Shown piece after piece: positions 26,324-34,151 of a DNA stretch of 60,414 nt (its first letter is position 1; every line of letters begins with the position of its first letter). The stretch comes from JAWVZH01 sp033722295 (lineage in GTDB: Bacteria > Bacteroidota > Bacteroidia > Chitinophagales > Saprospiraceae). The notes beneath the pieces are model-generated. The model worked only from the letters and a program-made list of their open reading frames with translations, did not search any database and was not told the DNA's origin. The stretch is from the NCBI GenBank assembly GCA_033722295.1, contig JAWVZH010000003.1:1-60414 (forward strand). Reading direction: 5' to 3'. The position numbers and the translations under genes were made by a program.

Positions 26324-27139
26324 TCAGATCGCGTGGATTATGGTCCAGGGCTTCATCCATCGGTCCACCCACTCCAGGTGCTTCGGGACAGACCATCTCG
26401 GAGAAAAGAAAAGGATCCCGAGATCAAAATATAACAGAGACGCTGTCACCCCCGGAAACTCCTTGATACCCTCCCACGCTCTCAGCATACCTTCCGACCA
26501 GAAGACATCATCAATGACCAGAATAGTCTCTTCATGAATATGGTTCTTTATATTCTGAAAATACTTTATCGTGGCTCTCTCATCGTGATTACCATCCAGA
26601 AATATAAGATCAAAAGGACCTTGTCTTCTTAGGACATCGGCAATGGTATCTTCGAACCTTCCTTCGATGATATTGATGTTAGATAGGCCGAGTTCATCGT
26701 GAATGGATTTTGCCTTTTGACATAAGAACGGGTCACCTTCCAGCGTAAAAATATGGCCATTTGAATTTGCGCTGGCCATGTACGCTGAACTCAGACCTAA
26801 ATTGGTGCCCAACTCAATTACACGTCTACATTGATAGTGTCGGATAAGGCGAAACAGGATCCGGACTTTCCATTTTGAAGAAAGGCTTTTGCGTGCCTCT
26901 TGTTTGATTAAGGTCTTTCCCTTATTCAGGCTGTTACCAGTACCGAAATCCTGGCGCATAAATTCTGTTGGGTCGGAGACCAGCTTAGTACGAACAGACT
27001 CAAGCCTCTCGGATATATTCCGGGGGACGTTTGCTATGAGGACCTCCCTCCAGAGGTCATAGAAAAAGGGAGAGTGCTCACGGTATATCGTTGAACTTCT
27101 CATATAATGACGAAAATATCTGAAGGCCTTGCTCAACAT
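26324..27139 (-). CDS. Class I SAM-dependent O-methyltransferase-like protein
   Basis: A 271-residue protein with a ~95-residue N-terminal helical extension and a Rossmann methyltransferase core. RRVIELGTNLGLSSAYMA is motif I, FTLEGDPFLCQKAK motif II with the acidic SAM ribose residue, and FDLIFLDGNHDERATIKYF with VIDDVFWSEGM resembles the metal-linked DxN/DD region of catechol-O-methyltransferase-like enzymes. Homologues in Bacteroidota are annotated only as class I methyltransferases. Substrate unknown. It converges on the AAA ATPase. Confidence 0.85.
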   Translation of the reverse strand: MLSKAFRYFRHYMRSSTIYREHSPFFYDLWREVLIANVPRNISERLESVRTKLVSDPTEFMRQDFGTGNSLNKGKTLIKQEARKSLSSKWKVRILFRLIRHYQCRRVIELGTNLGLSSAYMASANSNGHIFTLEGDPFLCQKAKSIHDELGLSNINIIEGRFEDTIADVLRRQGPFDLIFLDGNHDERATIKYFQNIKNHIHEETILVIDDVFWSEGMLRAWEGIKEFPGVTASLLYFDLGILFFSPRWSVPKHLEWVDRWMKPWTIIHAI

Positions 27140-27222
27140 GTCTGCGACAAATCTCTATCCAAGAGCGTTATAATCAAAATGAAACAGCATGAATAAATAA
27201 CATATATTATATTTGTTTATAT

Positions 27223-30060
27223 ATAAAAAAATTTAATATCAATACCTTATTACATCATATCAACTTACTCCTTCTTTTTTTGCCGTGTTCACTATTGGCT
27301 CAGGTCGAGTTCTCTCAGGGTTTGCCTCTAACGTCTGGATATCCTGTCAGTTCAGGGCTTCCATTGGCGGTGGCAGATATGAATAATGATCTTTTGGACG
27401 ACGTCATTTACCTGGAAGGAGGAACGCTTCTTACCATAGCTTATCAACAATGGCATGGCGATGGCTTCGATCATGATGCTATTGGTGATCTTGGCGAACT
27501 GCCCGAATGGAGTATTGTGGTTGGAGATCTCGATCAAAATGGCTGGAAGGACATCGTAGTCGCCGGTGAGTATGACCATCTGGAGATCCTATATCAGGAT
27601 GAGGGCGGATTTAATCATCAGCGTATACCGGCACCTGATCTGTTTGCACAGTCCATGAACCTTGTGGACATCAATGATGATGGCTGGCTGGATGTTTTTG
27701 TATGTAACGATATTTCTTACAATGAGGTCTGGTGGAATACGGGTGGACAGCTCATGAAAGACACAACTGGTCTCTTTCATGATATTGAAGAAGCCTATTC
27801 TGCGGGAAACTATGGATCAGAATGGGCAGATGTAGATGGCGACGGAGACCTCGATCTCTACATTGCCAAGTGCTATGCTGACATTGGTGATCCGCAGCAC
27901 CCGCTAAGAAGAAACAGATTGTACATCAATCAGGGGAACAATACATTTGAGGAAGAGGCGGAGATGCGAGGTGTTGCCAGTGGTGCACAGAGTTGGACAG
28001 GACATTTCTACGACTCGGATAATGACGGTGACTTTGACCTTTTGGTGACCAATCATGACAGATCGGCACAGCTCTTTATCAATGACGGAAATGGATTCTT
28101 TGAAGAGCAGACGATTACTTCAGGTTTGAATATTACTGGTCCGGTCATCCAAAGTCATACCGCGGACTTCGACCTTGATGGCAACCGTGATGTTCTTATC
28201 GGAGGTATACCGGACTACCTATATCGAGGCAATGGGGATAACACCTACGATCTTATAGATGATGTTCTTGGTAATTACGATGTTATCTCTGCTGTAGTGG
28301 GTGACCTCAATAATGATGGACGGGTGGATATCTATTCGAATCATCTGAATTTGCTCAACGATCCATCATCCCGCTCTGACCGTGTATTTTTCAATCGATC
28401 CAATGGTGCCTTCATCAATGTTTTTCTTCAAGATGATCAGGGAGGCGCCCTCACTCATGATGCAGTAGTAAAGTGGTATCTGAAAGGCAAAGCCTCGGCC
28501 TCACTGGTACGAGCAGGGCAGAGCTATGGCGTCCAGAACAGCTTCAAACTGAGCATTGGATTGGGGAACTCTGAAAAACTGGACTCTATTGAGGTGATAT
28601 GGCATGACGGAAATAAATTGAAGGCCTCTGATATCACACCGGACTCCTATATCGTTTTTCACAAAAATGGTCATATCCTAAGACAGCAAGATCTTGGACT
28701 GCCATGGAGAGACACGTTATGCCCGGGAGACAGATTATTGGTGGGGGTGCCGGAACTCGGTGTTGAATATTCTTGGAATACGGGGGATGTCGATAATAGG
28801 ATCCTCGTACGCGACGAGGGATATTATCAATTGACGATGATAATGGAAGATGCATCCAGAATTGTCCTGCCGGGAGTATCCATTTATAGTGATCCTGTCA
28901 TTTCTGCTGAACTCAGGATCTTACAGGGTGACACTGTAAGTTGTTCAGGTGACTCGGTGGTACTAGCACATGAATATAGACTCCCAGTGCTGTGGGATTC
29001 CGGGGACACCTCTATAGAATTGAGACCGATTCGTACAGGCTGGTATGGAGGTGTGGTACAGACCAAATGTGGAATCCAGGAAACTGATTCGATCTATATA
29101 CGTATGCTTGAAGCCGGTGAATTCGATATCTGGGAGAACCCGGTAGTCAGATCAGGTGAATCCACCAATGTTGTGACCTCAGAAGCAGTCAACTGGTACA
29201 GCGACTCTCTTACTCAGAAGCGGAGTTCATATGGCGACACACTTCATCTCCCAACTGTTGAGAATGACACAACCGTATTTGCAGCCCCAGTAAGAAAGCA
29301 TCTTTATCCAGAAAAAGTGATCGGTAAATCCAGTGTGGATGCAAGTCAACCATATCACAGTGAGAATCTCAATGGTACGATGTTATTTACGGTCCAGAGG
29401 CCATGCCAGCTCAAGTCGGTGGATGTACGAACGGATACACGGGGTAGACGTGTTTTTTTCCTTCTCAGGGAAAACCATACAGGTTTCGATACATTCTCAA
29501 TGAATTTGGACACAGGTTGGAATACGGTCCCTTTGGAGTTTGACCTGCATCCTGATGATGGGATTAACAGGTTGACAACGCTCGAGGCTGTTAATCGTCA
29601 GGTGCTTGGCACCCGCTCACCGAGGTTGATGTCTTGCGACAGTAACGTTCAGTATCCTTATGAATATTCCGGAGTCCTCCGGATTGTTGTGGCTCAATAT
29701 GGCCATAAGGTCTACAACTATTTCTACAACTGGCACGTTGTGCCTGATCCCCTGGAATGTGAAGGAGAGCGTCGGCCTATACAGATCTTAGTAGATGATG
29801 TGAATACAACGACTGCGACCTTCACAGATCCGGAGATATCGATCATGCCTAATCCTTCTGCGGGTCCGTTTAGCATCCAAAGTAATGACAAGATCAATAG
29901 TCTGATCTTTTATGATATGATGGGTAATAGATTGGAACCTGTCCACTACAGGCGATCATATGACGGAGCGAATTGGAACTACCATGTAACACTTAAGGAG
30001 AACGGGGTAATAATAATGAAGGTAGATGGCAAGATCACAAAGCTTCTGGTGAGGATATAA
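27223..30060 (+). CDS. FG-GAP/VCBS-repeat and ASPIC/UnbV protein with type A T9SS domain; non-canonical start
   Basis: A secreted protein of ~945 residues. Seven calcium-loop repeats (DLDQNGWKDIV, DINDDGWLDVF, DVDGDGDLDLY, DSDNDGDFDLL, DFDLDGNRDVL, DLNNDGRVDIY and a first degenerate one) form a beta propeller. An ASPIC/UnbV domain follows (VRAGQSYGVQNSF, LGLGNSEKLDSIEVIWHDG). The C-terminal ~75 residues from IMPNPSAGPFSI are a type A T9SS sorting domain. The first standard start, TTG at 27280, would cut the signal peptide; the frame stays open to 27193 and reads IKKFNINTLLHHINLLLLFL from an ATA at 27223. I place the start there, though this could reflect a mutation or sequencing error. Confidence 0.78.
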   Translation: MKKFNINTLLHHINLLLLFLPCSLLAQVEFSQGLPLTSGYPVSSGLPLAVADMNNDLLDDVIYLEGGTLLTIAYQQWHGDGFDHDAIGDLGELPEWSIVVGDLDQNGWKDIVVAGEYDHLEILYQDEGGFNHQRIPAPDLFAQSMNLVDINDDGWLDVFVCNDISYNEVWWNTGGQLMKDTTGLFHDIEEAYSAGNYGSEWADVDGDGDLDLYIAKCYADIGDPQHPLRRNRLYINQGNNTFEEEAEMRGVASGAQSWTGHFYDSDNDGDFDLLVTNHDRSAQLFINDGNGFFEEQTITSGLNITGPVIQSHTADFDLDGNRDVLIGGIPDYLYRGNGDNTYDLIDDVLGNYDVISAVVGDLNNDGRVDIYSNHLNLLNDPSSRSDRVFFNRSNGAFINVFLQDDQGGALTHDAVVKWYLKGKASASLVRAGQSYGVQNSFKLSIGLGNSEKLDSIEVIWHDGNKLKASDITPDSYIVFHKNGHILRQQDLGLPWRDTLCPGDRLLVGVPELGVEYSWNTGDVDNRILVRDEGYYQLTMIMEDASRIVLPGVSIYSDPVISAELRILQGDTVSCSGDSVVLAHEYRLPVLWDSGDTSIELRPIRTGWYGGVVQTKCGIQETDSIYIRMLEAGEFDIWENPVVRSGESTNVVTSEAVNWYSDSLTQKRSSYGDTLHLPTVENDTTVFAAPVRKHLYPEKVIGKSSVDASQPYHSENLNGTMLFTVQRPCQLKSVDVRTDTRGRRVFFLLRENHTGFDTFSMNLDTGWNTVPLEFDLHPDDGINRLTTLEAVNRQVLGTRSPRLMSCDSNVQYPYEYSGVLRIVVAQYGHKVYNYFYNWHVVPDPLECEGERRPIQILVDDVNTTTATFTDPEISIMPNPSAGPFSIQSNDKINSLIFYDMMGNRLEPVHYRRSYDGANWNYHVTLKENGVIIMKVDGKITKLLVRI

Positions 30061-30076
30061 GAAGGGTGGCTAATCC

Positions 30077-30112
30077 CGAAAGGCTGGAAATCTGAGATTT
30101 CACAGCCTTTCG
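30077..30112. terminator. Strong 16-bp hairpin after the FG-GAP gene
   Basis: CGAAAGGCTG (30077-30086) plus GAAATC pair with GATTTC plus CAGCCTTTCG (to 30112), with one bulged A and a 3-nt loop. There is no U-tract, but its place between converging genes suggests a bidirectional terminator or 3' RNA stabiliser. Confidence 0.6.
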
Positions 30113-30120
30113 AGGACCCA

Positions 30121-30156
30121 CGAATTTATGTCAAATCGTAGATTTGATAAAATTCG
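30121..30156. terminator. Second hairpin overlapping the GIY-YIG 3' end
   Basis: TCAAATC (30131-30137) and GATTTGA (30141-30147) form a 7-bp stem, extended by CGAATTT/AAATTCG across a small internal loop. It encodes the last residues of the minus-strand GIY-YIG gene and lies 8 nt from the previous hairpin. Confidence 0.45.
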
Positions 30157-30428
30157 GGGCCGGTGAAGCTGCGTTCATCACGGTGATTATAGATCCATTG
30201 CAGTATTTTATTTCTGCTCTTGAGGTTTTTCAACTTTCTTTCTCTGACCATGGCTTCTTTACGCGAATCGAACCATCTGGTATAGAGATAGGACCATGGG
30301 CCACCCCTTTTGGTTGAACGAACACGATTGGAATTGTGATACTTAAGTCTGTTGCGGAGATTGGAAGTTTGCCCTACATAGAATTTTCCCGAAGAATGCG
30401 AGATCAATATGTAAACCCAAAATTTCAA
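30126..30428 (-). CDS. GIY-YIG nuclease-domain small protein
   Basis: A 100-residue UvrC-N-like GIY-YIG protein. FWVYILISHSSGKFYVGQT holds the two signature strands (VYIL ... YVG), followed by the catalytic-helix Arg in NLRNRLKYHN and Glu in EAMVRERKLK. The longer frame back to 30497 only reads through tRNA-His (SIPVSHPSY) and cannot be the protein start, so the TTG at 30428, directly before the first strand, is chosen. The start is 28 nt downstream of the tRNA 3' end. Function of these stand-alone proteins is unknown. Confidence 0.82.
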   Translation of the reverse strand: MKFWVYILISHSSGKFYVGQTSNLRNRLKYHNSNRVRSTKRGGPWSYLYTRWFDSRKEAMVRERKLKNLKSRNKILQWIYNHRDERSFTGPEFYQIYDLT

Positions 30429-30456
30429 TGGAAGGATTTTGAGGAAAGTATAAGAA

Positions 30457-30532
30457 GGGTGGCTAACCGGAATTGAACCGGCGACCTCTGGAACCACAAT
30501 CCAGCGCTCTAACCAGCTGAGCTATAGCCACC
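30457..30532 (-). tRNA. tRNA-His (anticodon GTG)
   Basis: A 76-nt cloverleaf with a GGTGGCT/AGCCACC acceptor stem, discriminator C73 as expected for histidine, D-arm AGCTCAGCTGGTTAGAGC, anticodon loop TTGTGGT on a CTGGA/TCCAG stem and T-loop TTCAATT. CCA is not encoded. Confidence 0.96.
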
Positions 30533-30721
30533 ATTTCTTATAAAGGCCAAAGTGCCGTAAAGATAAAATATCATTCAGAAATAAAACATCCTGAAGGGCA
30601 ATCTTTGTCATTTTAAAACCACCTGACAAGGAATTGTGTGTTAATGACACTTTCATGATAGCAACAACTTAATCTGAAAGGAAATTCTCTGTTTCCGGTT
30701 TTTTCTTTTCACATATAAGAT

Positions 30722-30729
30722 TAATTTTG
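30722..30729 (+). promoter_or_regulatory. -7 element before tRNA-Ser
   Basis: TAATTTTG matches TAnnTTTG and lies 24 nt upstream of the tRNA. The -33 position is T-rich without a clear TTG. Confidence 0.45.
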
Positions 30730-30752
30730 TCGCGCCTTAAAGAATGGCCACT

Positions 30753-30837
30753 GGAGGAGTGGCAGAGTGGTCGAATGCACCGGTCTTGAAAACCGGCGTA
30801 CCGCGAGGTACCGGGGGTTCGAATCCCTCCTCCTCCG
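30753..30837 (+). tRNA. tRNA-Ser (anticodon TGA)
   Basis: An 85-nt class II tRNA: GGAGGAG/CTCCTCC acceptor stem with discriminator G, anticodon loop CTTGAAA on a CCGGT/ACCGG stem, a long variable arm (GTACCGCGAGGTAC) and T-loop TTCGAAT. CCA is not encoded. Confidence 0.96.
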
Positions 30838-30848
30838 CAGAAAGAAGA

Positions 30849-30882
30849 AGAGCTGCCTCAATGAGAGGTGGCTCTTTTTTTG
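30849..30882 (+). terminator. Rho-independent terminator after tRNA-Ser
   Basis: An 11-bp stem (30849-30859 with 30865-30875, two G-U pairs) with a 5-nt loop is followed by a run of eight T. Confidence 0.88.
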
Positions 30883-31185
30883 TTGAAGTATTGAGTTGTG
30901 AAGAAGAAGGATGAAAAGTTTGACGATTTGCTTAAAGGGTAGAGCGACTGGAGCTGATGATGCCGGCCTCGTTTTGGCGGCAATCTGAGTAGTCTGACAG
31001 GATTTTTTTGTAATGGGCAAAAAATACTTGTTCAACTAAAAATAAATCCTAACTTTGGCTTACCGGATAAAAGATCCGCCCACCCAAACCCCGATTTAAG
31101 ACTTATTTATTAAGGAATTAGTCAGTGCATTGCTATTGTGAGTGCTCTGTTTCCAATAACCAAATGTTTTTTCAAAGTTAAAACC
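30883..31185. other. Leader region of the first exosortase-cargo module
   Basis: About 300 nt without a gene between the tRNA-Ser terminator and gene A1. It holds a near-ideal promoter (31028-31057), leaving a ~120-nt 5' leader. An open frame on the minus strand through tRNA-Ser is a tRNA shadow. Confidence 0.6.
31028..31057 (+). promoter_or_regulatory. Promoter of the first cargo module
   Basis: TTG (31028-31030), then exactly 19 nt, then TAACTTTG (31050-31057), an exact TAnnTTTG. It is the best full promoter match in the accessory region and implies strong housekeeping expression of A1 and B1. Confidence 0.72.
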
Positions 31186-31560
31186 ATGAACTTGAGAAGA
31201 ATTTTACCAATCTTATCCTTGAGCCTGTTTATGTTCTTTACAGGAAATGAAGTCAACGCACAGGCACAACTGGCAGGAGTGAGTCAGGATGGACTCGTTC
31301 AATTGGGTGCCAATCATCCATTTGTAGTTGCTGAATATCAGATCGATATTTCACATCTCAACATTCAAACAGCCTCAGCAGCCAATGACTTCTTCAGGAA
31401 GTACATCGATGAAGGCTTTACGTTCCAGTACGATTTTACATCGGATAATGTGACCATGTACTTCGATCAGAGTATTCGTACTCAGGGAGGTCAGGGGACA
31501 CAGGTACCTGTAGATCGGATGAATGAGAAATTGAGACACGTTCATCAACTCAGGAGATAG
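31186..31560 (+). CDS. Small secreted protein A1, partner of exosortase cargo
   Basis: A 124-residue exported protein with a signal peptide (NLRRILPILSLSLFMFFTG, cleavage near VNAQA). ATG at 31186 is chosen because the paralogue at 32928 starts in the same sequence context. The mature part QLGANHPFVVAEYQIDISHL, a helix (SAANDFFRKYI), two strands (FTFQYDFTSDNVTMYF) and a last helix (DRMNEKLRHVHQL) give a beta-alpha-beta-beta-alpha order. It has no cysteine and no sorting tail of its own. It is followed after 47 nt by cargo B1. I do not recognise a named family. Confidence 0.75.
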   Translation: MNLRRILPILSLSLFMFFTGNEVNAQAQLAGVSQDGLVQLGANHPFVVAEYQIDISHLNIQTASAANDFFRKYIDEGFTFQYDFTSDNVTMYFDQSIRTQGGQGTQVPVDRMNEKLRHVHQLRR

Positions 31561-31607
31561 ACAACAAATCGATATTCAAACGAAACAACCCAATTAATAG
31601 AAAAGAC

Positions 31608-32309
31608 ATGAAGAGATTAACAATTATATTATGCTTTTTTGCTTTCGCTAACTATGCGCAAAGTCAAAACCTTGCAGGTACGACCATCGATGCCACAATG
31701 GGCATCATGGACAATTCAGTGCCATGTATGGTAGATGCCGGAACGATGTTCGGACTTGACATCTGGCTCAATAACAGCGGTGGATGTCCAGGAGATCCAA
31801 GTTGTGGATTTTTCCAGAATATAGATCCGATGTACAATACCTTTTATTTTAAAAATGCTATCGATCTTCCAGTATGCCTTACCTTGAACTTTACAACGGG
31901 ATCTTGTGGATTCAATACTGGTTTCTGGATCGTTGATGGTGAGTTTGAGCCTTCTCCTCCAGGATCCGGTATGAACCCGTGTAATAACAATACGGTATTG
32001 CAGAGTTCTACAATTGGTGGAACGACGTCAGTCGGTTTTGAGGTGGAAGGTTGTTCACCATTCAGTATTAACTTTCACAATGGAACATTCCCATCTGTGC
32101 AGTGTACGTACTCATTCACGATCGAACCAGATCCACTTTTGGATCTCAGATGTGGTGATGATACACTGTGTGTAGAAAAAGTTCGAATTGGAGGTACACC
32201 AGTACCAACCATGACAGAATGGGGTCTGTTCTTATTTGGTTTGATTCTTCTCACATTAGGTGTGGTTACTATATACAACATGTCAGCGGTGAGGATCGCA
32301 GACAAATAG
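31608..32309 (+). CDS. Cys-rich exosortase cargo B1 with IPTL-CTERM-like tail
   Basis: A 233-residue secreted protein. Signal peptide KRLTIILCFFAFANYAQSQ; mature region with about ten cysteines (VPCMV, GGCPGDPSCG, PVCLT, GSCGF, NPCNN, EGCSP, VQCTY, LRCGDDTLC) and beta-strand character. The C-terminal 35 residues are a tripartite sorting signal: VPTMTEWG (from residue 199), a hydrophobic helix LFLFGLILLTLGVVTIY and a short tail with Arg. This is a variant of the IPTLxxWG-CTERM motif processed by exosortase H. A terminator follows. It is probably anchored or released at the surface by the exosortase at 34152. Confidence 0.85.
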   Translation: MKRLTIILCFFAFANYAQSQNLAGTTIDATMGIMDNSVPCMVDAGTMFGLDIWLNNSGGCPGDPSCGFFQNIDPMYNTFYFKNAIDLPVCLTLNFTTGSCGFNTGFWIVDGEFEPSPPGSGMNPCNNNTVLQSSTIGGTTSVGFEVEGCSPFSINFHNGTFPSVQCTYSFTIEPDPLLDLRCGDDTLCVEKVRIGGTPVPTMTEWGLFLFGLILLTLGVVTIYNMSAVRIADK

Positions 32310-32332
32310 TTGAGAAATAATATCTCACACGT

Positions 32333-32365
32333 AAGGCTGATCTAGCAATGGATCAGCCTTTTTTT
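32333..32365 (+). terminator. Terminator after cargo B1
   Basis: AAGGCTGATC (32333-32342) pairs perfectly with GATCAGCCTT (32351-32360), followed by T7. It separates module 1 from module 2. Confidence 0.9.
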
Positions 32366-32695
32366 ATGTTATTGGATTAAATGTTTGACATAAAGACTTG
32401 AGTGTGAAAATGGATGATTTTATACATTATCCATTTTATTAATATTGAATGTCCGCTAATTGATCTTGAACCAGCCGTTAGTATATATTAGGTTTTTTTA
32501 TTATTTGAAAAATACCTTATATTGAGTATGTGTGAATTTAGTGCTATTGCCTACCTTCGCTTTATCAGCATGAGGGAAAGCTTTGTGCGCTGAAATTTAT
32601 AGATAACCAAAAACAGTAAAAAAAGACTAAAAGTCTATGCACGTCCTGTGTGATAGGTTCTTCTTTTTCTGTATATTGGTGTTTATTATTGAAAA
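32366..32695. other. A/T-rich leader of the second module
   Basis: 330 nt with no gene. A weak promoter (TACCTTCG at 32552-32559, one mismatch to TAnnTTTG, TGTG 17 nt upstream) is possible. Reduced complexity and high A/T are consistent with a regulatory leader. Confidence 0.45.
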
Positions 32696-32896
32696 ATGTG
32701 GAAGTTACCTTTTGATAGGCAACTGTTTGATAGAGCATTTTGGTTTGCATGTGGACTCGCCATATTCGGGTGGTTTGCTATTTACCTGATTTGGGGAGAG
32801 TTTACCACTGCAGACATTATAGGCATGATCGTGGCTACACCTATTTTGGCATACCTGATACATGTCCTGATGCTTTTTAACCAGTTAGATGACTAA
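32696..32896 (+). CDS. 66-residue two-helix membrane protein
   Basis: A very small membrane protein: a short basic N-terminus (WKLPFDRQLFDRAF), two hydrophobic helices (FACGLAIFGWFAIYLI and IIGMIVATPILAYLIHVLML) joined by a short loop (WGEFTTAD), and an acidic end. ATG at 32696 follows an A-rich stretch typical of initiation regions in this phylum. It sits 31 nt before gene A2 in the same direction, between the duplicated modules, so a link with the exosortase system is inferred from position only. No family recognised. Confidence 0.6.
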   Translation: MWKLPFDRQLFDRAFWFACGLAIFGWFAIYLIWGEFTTADIIGMIVATPILAYLIHVLMLFNQLDD

Positions 32897-32927
32897 AGAA
32901 TAAATTAAATAAACTAAAACTGTAACC

Positions 32928-33287
32928 ATGAACTTGAGAAGAATTTTACAAGGACTAGCCCTTTGCATGTTCGTTGCTTTTTACTCCAACGACGTACAGG
33001 CACAAGCCCAATTGGCTGCGGTCAATCAGGAAGGGTTGATCCAGTTGGGAGCGAATCACCCATTTGTCGTTAATGAGTACCAAATCGATGTTTCGGGTCT
33101 TAACTTATCTACTGCTGTTGAGGCAAATGAATTTTTCAAGCCTTACCTTGATGGATTCACATTCCGTTACGATCTTGGCAACAACACTGTGTTTCTGGAG
33201 ATTCCAAAGAAGCGAATTGCTGATGCAGAGATCCCAGTGGGAGTGATGAATGAGCAATTGAAAGCGATTCATAGAATCAGTCGATAA
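32928..33287 (+). CDS. Small secreted protein A2 (paralogue of A1)
   Basis: A 119-residue exported protein, clearly homologous to A1 along its full length: identical signal start NLRRIL, QAQLA, the block QLGANHPFVV, EYQID, and matching helix and strand pattern (EANEFFKPYLDGFTFRYDL, VGVMNEQLKAIHRI). It is 5 residues shorter in the variable loop near the C-terminus. No cysteines in the mature part. It precedes cargo B2 by exactly 47 nt, as A1 precedes B1. It could be a chaperone, inhibitor or co-assembled partner of the cargo; no direct evidence. Confidence 0.75.
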   Translation: MNLRRILQGLALCMFVAFYSNDVQAQAQLAAVNQEGLIQLGANHPFVVNEYQIDVSGLNLSTAVEANEFFKPYLDGFTFRYDLGNNTVFLEIPKKRIADAEIPVGVMNEQLKAIHRISR

Positions 33288-33334
33288 CGAATCTTATGAA
33301 CTACCGATTATATAAAGTCAAAACTCGAAACAGC

Positions 33335-34057
33335 ATGAAAAACTCAATACTATATATTTTAAGCTTTGCCTTGATAGGCTTTTTAGCCTCCACTGACCTT
33401 TCTGCGCAGAATTTAGCAGGCATGACAATCAACTCAACACTTGGTACTCAGGACGGTGCCACGTGTAAATTGAATGTGGGTGTTCAGAACGGAGGTAGAA
33501 TTTTCAGAGATGGTGCGCCATCTTCATGTCCTTCAAAAGCATGCCCGGGAGGATTTCCTGAGGTAGATGCTGCATGGGAAGAATTTCATTTTAGAAATAT
33601 TGTTTCCATTCCTACTTGTATTACTGTAAATGTCAACGGTGGAGGTTGTCAGACCTTCTTTGACGTACATGGTCATATTCAGACAGAGAATTATGAGCCG
33701 CCAACTAACCCTGGTGACTTCTGTACTATGAACCCAAGTTTTCTTGGAGACCAGGGTGGATCCGGTACGAACTCATTCTCTGTAGAAGTCGAGGGATGCG
33801 AGACTTTCTACCTGGTTTTCACCAATACATTCAACGGTGTTAACAACTGTGACTTCAGTTTCACAATTGCACCAGATCCAACTTTGGACCTGAGATGTGG
33901 TGACGAAACCATGTGTATAGAAAAAGTAATCATCGGTGGTACTCCGGTACCAACTATGACTCAATGGGGATTGTTCTTGTTTGGTTTGATCGTATTAACA
34001 CTTGGAGTAGTGACGATCTACAACATGAGCACAAGCAGAGTGGCTGAAAGAAGCTAA
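33335..34057 (+). CDS. Cys-rich exosortase cargo B2 with IPTL-CTERM-like tail
   Basis: A 240-residue secreted protein paralogous to B1. ATG at 33335 is preferred to 33296: it starts a standard signal peptide (KNSILYILSFALIGFLAS) and reproduces the 47-nt gap seen in module 1. The mature part shares QNLAG at its start, similar cysteine spacing and the nearly identical segment TLDLRCGDETMCIEKVIIGG just before the sorting signal VPTMTQWG (residue ~205), the hydrophobic helix and a basic end (SRVAERS). The middle is strongly diverged, whereas the sorting region is almost unchanged, which points to selection by one exosortase. Confidence 0.85.
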   Translation: MKNSILYILSFALIGFLASTDLSAQNLAGMTINSTLGTQDGATCKLNVGVQNGGRIFRDGAPSSCPSKACPGGFPEVDAAWEEFHFRNIVSIPTCITVNVNGGGCQTFFDVHGHIQTENYEPPTNPGDFCTMNPSFLGDQGGSGTNSFSVEVEGCETFYLVFTNTFNGVNNCDFSFTIAPDPTLDLRCGDETMCIEKVIIGGTPVPTMTQWGLFLFGLIVLTLGVVTIYNMSTSRVAERS

Positions 34058-34083
34058 TTCTAATCAAGATCAATAGTTATAAG

Positions 34084-34117
34084 GAGGTTGATACCGGCCA
34101 GTATCAACCTCTTTTTT
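34084..34117 (+). terminator. Terminator between cargo B2 and the exosortase gene
   Basis: GAGGTTGATAC (34084-34094) pairs perfectly with GTATCAACCTC (34101-34111) around a 6-nt loop, followed by six T. Cargo transcripts probably mostly stop here, leaving the processing enzyme at a lower level. Confidence 0.9.
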
Positions 34118-34151
34118 ATTTTGTCACATATTGTGAACGGGTTGAATTGGC

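Noticed and set aside
30429..30497. N-terminal extension of the GIY-YIG frame
   Set aside because: It translates tRNA-His; the protein fold begins only after TTG 30428.
30721..31035. 104-codon minus-strand open frame
   Set aside because: It runs through the complement of tRNA-Ser (RRRRDSNPRYL-type peptide) and has no other coding features.
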